From a virus: a stretch of 29,269 nucleotides of DNA. Shown here in pieces: positions 1-6,800 of this stretch (position 1 is the stretch's first letter; each line of letters opens with the position of its first letter). The stretch spans positions 1-29,269 of the IMG/VR virus record IMGVR_UViG_3300013099_000063; one strand, written 5' to 3'. Position numbers and translations under genes: made by a program. The notes beneath the pieces were generated by a model, which saw nothing but the letters and a program-made list of their open reading frames with translations, made no database searches and was not told where the DNA came from.

Positions 1-75
1 GCTGAAAAAGGCGAAGCTGAAAAAGGCGAAGCTGAAAAAGGCGAAGCTGAAAAAGGCGAAGCTGAAAAAGGCGAA
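1..75 (+). repeat. 15-bp perfect tandem repeat, at least five copies
   Basis: The unit GCTGAAAAAGGCGAA is repeated five times without a mismatch and encodes AEKGE. A degenerate sixth unit follows (76-90). The array starts at the window edge, so it may be longer upstream. The unit length is a multiple of three, so copy-number change would keep the reading frame. Confidence 0.95.
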
Positions 76-150
76 GCTTCTGAAAAAGAAGCAAAAGTTT
101 CTGTTTCTAAACCTAAAAAAATCCGTAAAGTAACTCCTAAGAAAAAATAA
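1..150 (+). CDS. C-terminus of a repeat-containing, lysine-rich protein (5' partial)
   Basis: This is the end of a reading frame that enters from the left edge and stops at TAA 148-150. It encodes five perfect copies of the pentapeptide AEKGE, one degenerate copy (ASEKE), then a basic tail rich in Lys, Val and Ser ending in PKKK. The tail has no recognisable fold and looks like a charged, disordered extension. Because the next gene is a head-tail connector, the protein is probably a head or head-associated structural protein such as a capsid or decoration protein, but that rests on position only. A GGAGG ribosome binding site for the next gene follows directly at 151-155. Confidence 0.75.
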   Translation, partial: AEKGEAEKGEAEKGEAEKGEAEKGEASEKEAKVSVSKPKKIRKVTPKKK

Positions 151-160
151 GGAGGATTAA

Positions 161-664
161 ATGTCTTTAAATGCAGCCATAGGTGCAGCGGATTCAAACT
201 CATATGTGACTCAAGCGGAGGCAAATGCATACATTCTTGATCGTGTGCATGCCTCCGCCTGGGAAGACTTTGAAGATAAGGATAAAGTGCTGATTACATC
301 GTCACAGATGTTAGATTGGTATATAAATTGGAAAGGTTTTCGTGCCACAACTACTCAAAGTTTGCTGTGGCCGAGAACAGGTGTTATTCGTAGAGACGGC
401 ACTGAGATTGATGAGGAAATCATACCCAATGAAGTAAAAGTTGCGGTATACGAACTTGCTTTATCATCCCTTGAAGCTGATAGAACCGATGATGATCCAT
501 TATCCGGTATTGATCAGTTAAAAGCTGGCTCTCTTATGATTAAAGCGGGACCATCGGGAGTGAATTCAACTTCTATTGATGCAATACCTTCTAAAGTATT
601 TAAGATTTTATCTGATTTACGTACTTTGGGCGGGTCCAGTGTTGTGAGGCTTTTGAGAGCATAA
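161..664 (+). CDS. Head-tail connector / adaptor, DnaT-like family
   Basis: This 167-residue protein has the signature of the family often labelled DnaT-like ssDNA-binding protein in phage genomes. An N-terminal SYVTQAEANAYI is followed by an aromatic-rich helix with W-x-G, then LLWPRTGV and an IPNEVKVAVYELAL helix. In phages this family sits between capsid and tail genes and is best read as a head-completion adaptor rather than a replication protein. The gene follows the upstream gene by 10 bases with a GGAGG site, and its stop overlaps the next start (TAATG). The family resemblance is seen in the sequence; the adaptor role is inferred from position. Confidence 0.75.
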   Translation: MSLNAAIGAADSNSYVTQAEANAYILDRVHASAWEDFEDKDKVLITSSQMLDWYINWKGFRATTTQSLLWPRTGVIRRDGTEIDEEIIPNEVKVAVYELALSSLEADRTDDDPLSGIDQLKAGSLMIKAGPSGVNSTSIDAIPSKVFKILSDLRTLGGSSVVRLLRA

Positions 665-1023
665 TGGCAAAATTAAAAAACATATTTGTAAAAGGTGTAA
701 ATACTCTTTTTTCAACTTTTGAAGAAGCAGTACATACGGGAACGTATGTTCAGACTACAGATAATGGTTTTGATGATGCTACAAGTGAATCAAATGATGT
801 TAGGTGTATTTTTGAAAAATTTACTGAAAAAGATGTAGAACTTCTTACATTTTCTAAGTTAATTCAACCCACTGATATTAAAGGTTTGATGCCTGCTGAA
901 GATGTGACTTTGGATATGAATGTTAAGGGCTATTGTGTTTTTGATGACGTTGAATATACTGTTGAAGGTTCAGAGATTGATCCAATGGGTGTTTTATATA
1001 CTTTATTGTTGAGGAATACCTAA
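664..1023 (+). CDS. Putative head-tail stopper / joining protein
   Basis: A 119-residue protein with no strong motif. It is compact, mixed alpha/beta in character, and contains a short beta-rich C-terminal half (DVTLDMNVKGYCVFDDVEYTV) like small stopper or joining proteins that plug the connector. It lies exactly where a stopper is expected, between the adaptor and an HK97 gp10-like gene. It starts on the overlapping TAATG of the previous gene and its own stop overlaps the next start in the same way, so translational coupling is likely. The assignment is from gene order only. Confidence 0.55.
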   Translation: MAKLKNIFVKGVNTLFSTFEEAVHTGTYVQTTDNGFDDATSESNDVRCIFEKFTEKDVELLTFSKLIQPTDIKGLMPAEDVTLDMNVKGYCVFDDVEYTVEGSEIDPMGVLYTLLLRNT

Positions 1024-1523
1024 TGACTTTATTAGAATTTTTAAATAGAATTAAATTAACTGTTCGAGGCCCTAAGTTTAAGAAGGTTTCAGTTCAAGCT
1101 TTGAAGAAAAATGAAGCTTTCATTTTGCAAAAACTTAGAGCAAGTTCCCCTGTAGATTCTGGATATTTCAGATCACGTTGGAGAGTTTCATTGACTAAAT
1201 TTGCTGGAGCGGATGAATTAGCGGGAATGATAATTTCAAATGATACTTCTCATTATGGACAATTCATTGAACACGGAGCAGAGCCGGGACAAGCACCTTG
1301 GTACTTTCCTAAAAGAAGTAAAGCAGGAAAAACTAAAGGGCAGATGGTGAAAGGTACAGGGAAATTAAAACTATCTGATGGCAAAGTATGGGCGGGTGGA
1401 TTACAACCTGGACATAATTTAACAGTTGGAGGAGTGTTACAAAATGTATTTTCTGATAAAAGTAAAATATTAGAAAAACTCATGATTGATGTATCTAATT
1501 CAGCTATAAGGGTGTTCATATGA
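1023..1523 (+). CDS. HK97 gp10-like neck / tail completion protein
   Basis: The 166-residue product carries the typical core of the HK97 gp10-like family. A helical N-terminus with repeated lysines leads to SSPVDSGYFRSRW, then a beta section with IISNDTSHYGQFIEHG and a Gly/Pro-rich loop with APWYF. Proteins of this family form part of the neck and help join heads to tails. The start overlaps the upstream stop (TAATG) and the stop overlaps the next start by four bases (ATGA), consistent with one coupled operon. Length is normal for the family. The precise ring it forms cannot be decided from sequence alone. Confidence 0.75.
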   Translation: MTLLEFLNRIKLTVRGPKFKKVSVQALKKNEAFILQKLRASSPVDSGYFRSRWRVSLTKFAGADELAGMIISNDTSHYGQFIEHGAEPGQAPWYFPKRSKAGKTKGQMVKGTGKLKLSDGKVWAGGLQPGHNLTVGGVLQNVFSDKSKILEKLMIDVSNSAIRVFI

Positions 1524-1957
1524 TAAACAGGGAAGTGGGATTAAATGAGCTTTATGAACGTGTAAGAGATAAACGTACTACTATTGGCGTAACATCTTTT
1601 AAACGCACTCCTACTAATCCCATTACTGAATCTGATATGCCCTGTATTTTTATGTTGGAAGGAATTGACAACATCATTAACCCATCAAAAAGAAATGCTA
1701 CTGGATATCCAGCACGAAGATTATTAGAAGTGATTTTTGAGTTAGTAACTGATGAAAAGACTGATATCAAAACTATGTATCTGGAAATGCGTAAAGCTTT
1801 ATTTACTGATATCACTTCAGGTCAATTTAATCCAAGAATTGCCGATAATGTTTTCATGGGGGAAAATCGAACAGAAGGACCTTTAGGGTATGGTTTACCC
1901 GATATTTTATCTATGCGTTTAATTTTAGATTTAGTTTATACAGACGATAGCTTGTAA
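1520..1957 (+). CDS. Putative tail terminator protein
   Basis: A 145-residue protein placed between the gp10-like neck gene and the major tail protein, the usual site of the tail terminator that caps the tube and connects it to the head. It shows the expected alternation of a long N-terminal helix, a central strand/helix section (RRLLEVIFELVTDEKTD, typical of the conserved strand in terminators) and a C-terminal hydrophobic strand (SMRLILDLVYTDD). Start ATGA overlaps the previous stop. No catalytic motif is expected. The family call is by layout and general pattern, not by a diagnostic motif. Confidence 0.6.
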   Translation: MINREVGLNELYERVRDKRTTIGVTSFKRTPTNPITESDMPCIFMLEGIDNIINPSKRNATGYPARRLLEVIFELVTDEKTDIKTMYLEMRKALFTDITSGQFNPRIADNVFMGENRTEGPLGYGLPDILSMRLILDLVYTDDSL

Positions 1958-1972
1958 CAAATTATAATTTTT

Positions 1973-1980
1973 AAGGAGGA
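1973..1980 (+). promoter_or_regulatory. Strong Shine-Dalgarno site of the major tail protein gene
   Basis: AAGGAGGA lies six bases before ATG 1987, a near-perfect anti-16S match. This fits the very high copy number expected for a tail tube subunit. Confidence 0.85.
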
Positions 1981-1986
1981 TTTAAA

Positions 1987-3012
1987 ATGGCAACCGCACC
2001 GAACACTGACAATTATACGTTGGGTAAGGGAGTTGTATTCTTTGATCAGTTAGTCGATGGTGTTTTCCAAGGCGAACGTGATTTAGGAAATGCACCTGCT
2101 TTTACATTTAACATTGCACTTGAGAAACTGGATCATTTCAGTTCTCGTGGTGGACTGAAGGCAAAGGACAAAGAGATTATTTCCCAGATTACACCGGGTC
2201 TTACATTTACTCTTGATGAAGTTAATAAAGAAAATATGGCATTGCTTACATTGGGTGATACTTCCACTGAGACTCAGACTGCTGGTGGTGTATCTTCTGA
2301 AGAAGTTGTAGCCAATTTGGGCAAACGTTCTGATCTTGCATTCAGAGGAGTTTCTCATTGGTTGCTACCTTATGATGCTGGCACTGTGATTTTCGTAGTC
2401 GGTGAAGTTGTAACTGGCGCAGGTGGTGCCACTGGTATTGTACTTGCAGTCACTGGTGATTCCGCTTCTGGCACATTGACCATAGCACGAACCAACACTA
2501 CTTCTTTTGTTGACGATGAAACTCTTACTGGTGATGGTACGGGTGCTGCAACTGTTAATTCAGCCACTGGCGGAACTGCGAATGCGGGCACTCCATTTTG
2601 CTTGGTTCAGGATGATACTGACTCAACTACATACGTTGAAGGTACTGACTATGAGCTTGACACAACTTTGAGCGATGATAAAATTGGTCGTATTAAATTT
2701 CTTGAAGGTGGAACTTTGGTTGATGGTTCAACTGTTCATGTTTCTTATGGATATACTGCATTGACATACACATTGATTAAAGCTTTTGCCAATACTGAAA
2801 TTACTGGAAAACTCAGATTTGTTTCTGACAATCCAGCAGGTAATCAGCAAGAGTTGGAAGTGTGGACTGTTTCACTCACTCCTGCTGGGGACACTGCCCT
2901 TATTGGTGATGATTGGAGTACAATGGAATTTGCAGGGGAAATCTTGAAAGATGAGACAAACCATCCGCTGAATCCGTATATGTCAATTATTATGGATCAG
3001 GTAGCAACTTAA
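1987..3012 (+). CDS. Major tail (tube) protein with an inserted Gly/Thr-rich beta domain
   Basis: This 341-residue protein follows the terminator gene and precedes the frameshifted chaperone pair and tape measure, the classic place of the tail tube subunit. Residues about 1-125 and 205-341 look like a tube fold: an N-terminal GKGVVFFDQL strand, a LEKLDHFSSRGGL loop with the conserved acidic-hydrophobic-Ser/Arg pattern, and a C-terminal EVWTVSLTPAGDTALIGDDW segment followed by FAGEILKD. Between them, residues about 133-197 are rich in Gly, Ala, Thr and Val and contain two related beta segments (VVGEVVTGAGGATG and VDDETLTGDGTGAAT). These look like an inserted surface module on the tube. The start is fixed by the strong AAGGAGGA site. 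Confidence 0.8.
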   Translation: MATAPNTDNYTLGKGVVFFDQLVDGVFQGERDLGNAPAFTFNIALEKLDHFSSRGGLKAKDKEIISQITPGLTFTLDEVNKENMALLTLGDTSTETQTAGGVSSEEVVANLGKRSDLAFRGVSHWLLPYDAGTVIFVVGEVVTGAGGATGIVLAVTGDSASGTLTIARTNTTSFVDDETLTGDGTGAATVNSATGGTANAGTPFCLVQDDTDSTTYVEGTDYELDTTLSDDKIGRIKFLEGGTLVDGSTVHVSYGYTALTYTLIKAFANTEITGKLRFVSDNPAGNQQELEVWTVSLTPAGDTALIGDDWSTMEFAGEILKDETNHPLNPYMSIIMDQVAT

Positions 3013-3035
3013 TAATAACGTAATTTAATTACTAT

Positions 3036-3077
3036 AGTCTGGTGAGTGAGATACAAAGAAAAAAAGCTCACCAGACT
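3036..3077 (+). promoter_or_regulatory. 11-bp perfect inverted repeat (RNA hairpin) between tail tube and chaperone genes
   Basis: AGTCTGGTGAG at 3036-3046 is the exact reverse complement of CTCACCAGACT at 3067-3077, with an A-rich loop of about 20 bases. The hairpin starts 24 bases after the tail tube stop and ends 33 bases before the chosen chaperone start. It is not followed by a good T tract, so a strong intrinsic terminator is unlikely. It may act as an attenuator, an mRNA 3' stabiliser or a processing site that keeps tail tube expression far above that of the chaperone. Confidence 0.7.
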
Positions 3078-3094
3078 TTAATCGCACAACCAAA

Positions 3095-3101
3095 AGAAGG
3101 A
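3095..3101 (+). promoter_or_regulatory. Ribosome binding site that decides the chaperone start
   Basis: AGAAGGA lies nine bases before ATG 3111. It is downstream of the hairpin, whereas the alternative GTG 3042 has no comparable site and would be buried in the stem. Confidence 0.65.
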
Positions 3102-3110
3102 AAGATTATC

Positions 3111-3584
3111 ATGGAACAAAAACTCCAGAGATTGAATCTAAATCTCGATTCACTATTCCCAGGAAAGTCTATTGAAATTTGTGGTCAAGTTGTAATTATC
3201 CGACCCCTAAACATCGAACAATTAGCTGTTGTTTCTCGTACTCTAAAAGGGTATATTGACGGTTTGCTTGCTGAAGGTGTGACATGGGAAACTGTTCAAC
3301 TTCCTGCAAATATGGTTAAAATTGCCGTAACACTTCTTGAACAATTTCCAGACGTTCTTGAAACTGTATCACAAATTAGAAAAGAGGATTTGCTTCAACT
3401 CCCAATTGATGTTGTGGTTGACATTTTATCAACAGTTGTTGAAGCTAATTTAGACTCGAAAGAAAAACTTGAGGGAAACTTAAATTCCTTGATCAAGCAC
3501 CTAAATCTTCCGACAGAAGAGCCCACGCCAGTTACTCCAAAGAAGAAGGTGAAGCAGAAATTGCAAAAGCTGTCCAAAAATTAG
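3111..3584 (+). CDS. Tail assembly chaperone, short form (lambda gpG-like)
   Basis: The 157-residue product lies directly before the tape measure and after the tube gene, as the gpG-type chaperone does. The sequence is mostly helical (LNIEQLAVVSRTLKGYIDGLL, then repeated IDVVVDILSTVVEANL) and ends in a Lys-rich tail. A longer frame opens at GTG 3042, but that codon sits inside the stem of the hairpin and has no ribosome site. ATG 3111 has AGAAGGA at 3095-3101 and is preferred. A canonical slippery heptamer at 3473-3479 lets part of the ribosomes continue in the -1 frame. The chaperones bind the tape measure during tail assembly and are not part of the mature virion. Confidence 0.8.
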   Translation: MEQKLQRLNLNLDSLFPGKSIEICGQVVIIRPLNIEQLAVVSRTLKGYIDGLLAEGVTWETVQLPANMVKIAVTLLEQFPDVLETVSQIRKEDLLQLPIDVVVDILSTVVEANLDSKEKLEGNLNSLIKHLNLPTEEPTPVTPKKKVKQKLQKLSKN

Positions 3585-3853
3585 TTGAACATGGACACTC
3601 TTGGTCAAGGATTAAATCATACACATTAGCAGAAATTGGTATTTTTTTAAGAGTAACAATAGAAGGTGAGAAAGAGAGGAAGGCTGAAAAACTTACGCAT
3701 ATGTGGTTCGGCAATAATTTAACAAACGAAGGTTTACAGAAAATTTTAGACCTTCTCGATCCACAAGCGAAGAAAGCGGTAGAGTCTCCTGCTCCAGAAG
3801 TAGTTACAGGCGAATGGAAAAGATTAGCCACGTTCATGTCAAAAAGGAGATAA
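3111..3853 (+). CDS. Tail assembly chaperone, frameshifted long form (lambda gpGT-like)
   Basis: Slippage at 3473-3479 joins the first 123 residues of the short chaperone to 124 residues read in the -1 frame (3479-3850), giving about 247 residues and ending at TAA 3851-3853. The added domain has an acidic start (SKEEGEAEIAKAV), SWSRIKSYTLAEIGIFLRV, a charged helix and LTHMWFGNN, and ends in MSKRR two bases before the tape measure ATG. In lambda the extra T domain recruits the tube protein to the chaperone-tape measure complex. No credible start codon or ribosome site opens the T part alone, so it is only made by frameshifting. The stretch 3585-3854 would otherwise look like a gap. Confidence 0.85.
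3473..3479 (+). promoter_or_regulatory. Programmed -1 frameshift site GGGAAAC
   Basis: Read in the chaperone frame the bases are G GGA AAC, a textbook X XXY YYZ slippery heptamer closely matching the lambda G/GT site GGGAAAG. The -1 frame is closed by TGA at 3470-3472 immediately upstream and is open from 3473 to the TAA at 3851-3853, so the heptamer sits at the very start of the usable window. No obvious downstream pseudoknot was seen. Confidence 0.85.
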
Positions 3854-3854
3854 A

Positions 3855-6800
3855 ATGGCTTCTGATACTAAAAAAACGGTTGAAATTGGTTTAAAGATAA
3901 CTGGTTTTGACAAAAACACCTTAAAATCTATCACCACTGCATTTACCAATCTGCAAAAAACGGTCGAAAAAACTCAGTTATCTATTGAAAAGTTGGGGAA
4001 TTCTTTAAAAAATTTAAAGGTTCCCCCAACATTTATCAAATCTATTGATTCATTAAAACAGCTTAATGATATCAAAGCTCCCAATATAAAAAATCTGTCA
4101 TCTGGACTTAAAGAATTAATGAGTATTAAGTTCAGTGGATTTAATTTAAAGATGACTTCTGTGGTTGTGGGCTTAAAACAATTAAATGCTGTGAAAGTTC
4201 CAAATATACTTCAATTAGCTAATGGATTAAGCAAGTTAATGAAGACCTCTTTCAGTGGATTTAATTTAAAAATTACTACTGTAGTGAATGGACTTAAAAG
4301 ATTAGTTGGAATTAAAGTTCCAAATATACTTCAATTAGCTAATGCGTTAAGCAAGTTAATGAAGACTTCTTTCAGTGGATTTAATTTAAAAATTACATCC
4401 ATTGCAACAGCATTAACAAAATTACAGGGAATTTCTGTTCCAAGTATTACTGGTCTTGCGAACGGATTAAAAAAATTAGTATCTCTTGATGTAGGAAAAG
4501 TTGCTGCAAAAATAAGAGAATTATCGAATGCGTTAAAAGAATTAGGAAAACAAGGATTTCTGAAAGTCTTTGCCACGTTTGCAAGAGATTTAAATAATCT
4601 TGCTTCTGGATTTAATAAAGCTACCACTGCTGCAAATCGAGCATCCAGATCATTTAAAAATTTAGGCAGTACTGCTAAAGATTCAGGATTAAAATTAAGA
4701 ACTTTTGGTGATAAGATTAGAACAGTATTAGAATTCCGATCTATTTCTGCCGGTATTTTGCAGGTTCGAGATGCTATTACAAGTGGAGTCACTGCTATTA
4801 TTGAATATGATCAAGCATTGAAAGATTTACAAGCTATCACCAGAGCCAGTGGGCTTGAAGTTTCTCAAATGGGTGCAAAGATTCTTGAGGTTGCTGCCAC
4901 AACAAAATTTTCTGCTTCTGAAGTTGCTGCTGGAATGAGAATAATTGGTCAGGCTGGTTTCTCTGCTTCTGAATCAATTGAAACTATGCAAGCTGTTTCG
5001 GATCTTGCTACTGGTACTTTGTCAAGTATGGCGTCTACTGTTGATCTTGTAACCACCGCAATGAGAGTTTACAATATTGAATCATCAAGATCCAATGAAG
5101 TTGCTGATGTTTTTGCCAATGCGGTCAATAGGTCTAAACTCACAATTGATAAATTAAGAACGTCTATGAACTTCATTGGTCCTGTTGCGACTGCTGCTGG
5201 AGTTTCATTCGCTGAATTAAATGCTGCCATGGGTACCTTAGCTAATTCAGGTATTCGTGCAAGTACCATAGGTACTGGATTAAGACGCATCTTTGCTGAA
5301 TTGATAGATCCATCTGAGAAATTAAAGAAAGCCGCAAGACAGGCAGGAATAGCTCTTTCTGATTTAGATCCTCGTTCTGCATCATTGACTGATGTATTTA
5401 AAAATTTAAAATTAATTCTTGCTGATACTGGGGTTGCATTTGATATATTTGGTAAACGTGGGGCTGCTGCTGCTTTAGCTCTCGCAAAGAATCCTGAAAA
5501 ATATCAAGAGATGTTGGAAGTTATCAGTGAATCTGGTACTGCTGCTGATATGGCTGCAACACAGATGGAAGGTCTTGGAGTTGCGTTTAAGAATTTACGT
5601 GATAGATTAGGTAATTTGGCAATTGCATTAGGTGAAGCGGGATTAACTGATATTCTTCGTGGTCTTGTTGTTATTATTAAAAATTTAATCATTGCTGTAA
5701 CGGCTTTGGTGAATTCTGCTTTTGGACAATTTCTTATTAGGGTAGTTGCAATTTCTGCGGCAATATATGGGTTAACTAAAGCTTTTCTCATTTTGAAGGT
5801 TGCTTTAAAGGGTTTTGTGGCATTGCGTGCTGCCACTGCATTTGGTACAATGATTCCTGCTGTACATGGAGCGACAGTGGCTGTTGGGGGATTATCTCTT
5901 GCGCTTGGTCCATTGATAATTGCAGTTGCCGCGGTTACTTTGGGGCTTGGGTACATGTTCAAAAAATTTGGAGCATCTAAAAAAGCATCTGATGAAGCTT
6001 CCATTCTTGCTGATGAATATGGAAGATTAAGTAAGCAACTTTTAGATTATAGAATTGCTACTGTAAATTTGGCTACTGATTCTAAGGAATATGCCGAAGC
6101 AAATAAAACTTTGAGGGCTGAGTTGTTGGAAGTTGCTCAAGGAGTTGGAAGTGTAGCTGAAAAAGCAAGAGAGGCAGCGTTAAGTATTAATCCTTTGACT
6201 GGAGAAATTGCTAACAATGGAGAAGCTCTTGCGAAGTATAAAAAAGAAATAGAAACTTTTCAAATTACTAAAATAGTAGAGGGACTAAATAAAGCTACTG
6301 AACATTTAGAGGCGCAATCGACTGCCATGAGTCGATGGGTGGATAGATGGAAAGATGCGGCTGGACAAATTGGAATTTATCTTTCATCTACTGCGGATCA
6401 AATATCTGCTGCTTTTGATGGGAATTTTAGAGAAATTCCGGGTATGTGGGCAAAGGCGTGGAAAGATGCTTCAAAACGTGGGGCTGCTTTTCAAACTGCT
6501 CAAGATTTTTCTAAAGCAATTGCTCAAGGTAAAAAATCTTTTGATGAGATTGCCAAATATGCAAATGAACTTGGGGCTAAATTTGATTTAACTTCTTCTG
6601 AAAAATCCTTCTTGAATTCTTTCAAATTGATTCAAGAAAGAGGTGTTAAGGCTTTTAAGCATTTACAAGAAACTGGACAAATTGATATTCGACATACTGT
6701 TGAACAAGTCGAGGCGACGGCAAAGGGATTGAATCTATCCAAATTAGCTGTTGAGGCTGTTGTACGGCAATTCAAAGAGTTGAAAAAAGCAAGTTCTGAT

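Noticed and set aside
1-90. CRISPR-like repeats
   Set aside because: The 15-bp units are contiguous without spacers and are part of a coding frame.
3042-3110. GTG start at 3042 giving a 23-residue longer chaperone
   Set aside because: The codon lies inside the hairpin stem, has no ribosome site, and the added residues (MSEIQRKKAHQ...) do not extend the fold. ATG 3111 has a good AGAAGGA site.
4331-6004. Long antisense reading frames within the tape measure gene
   Set aside because: They are shadows of a clear sense gene, have no ribosome sites and encode no recognisable protein.
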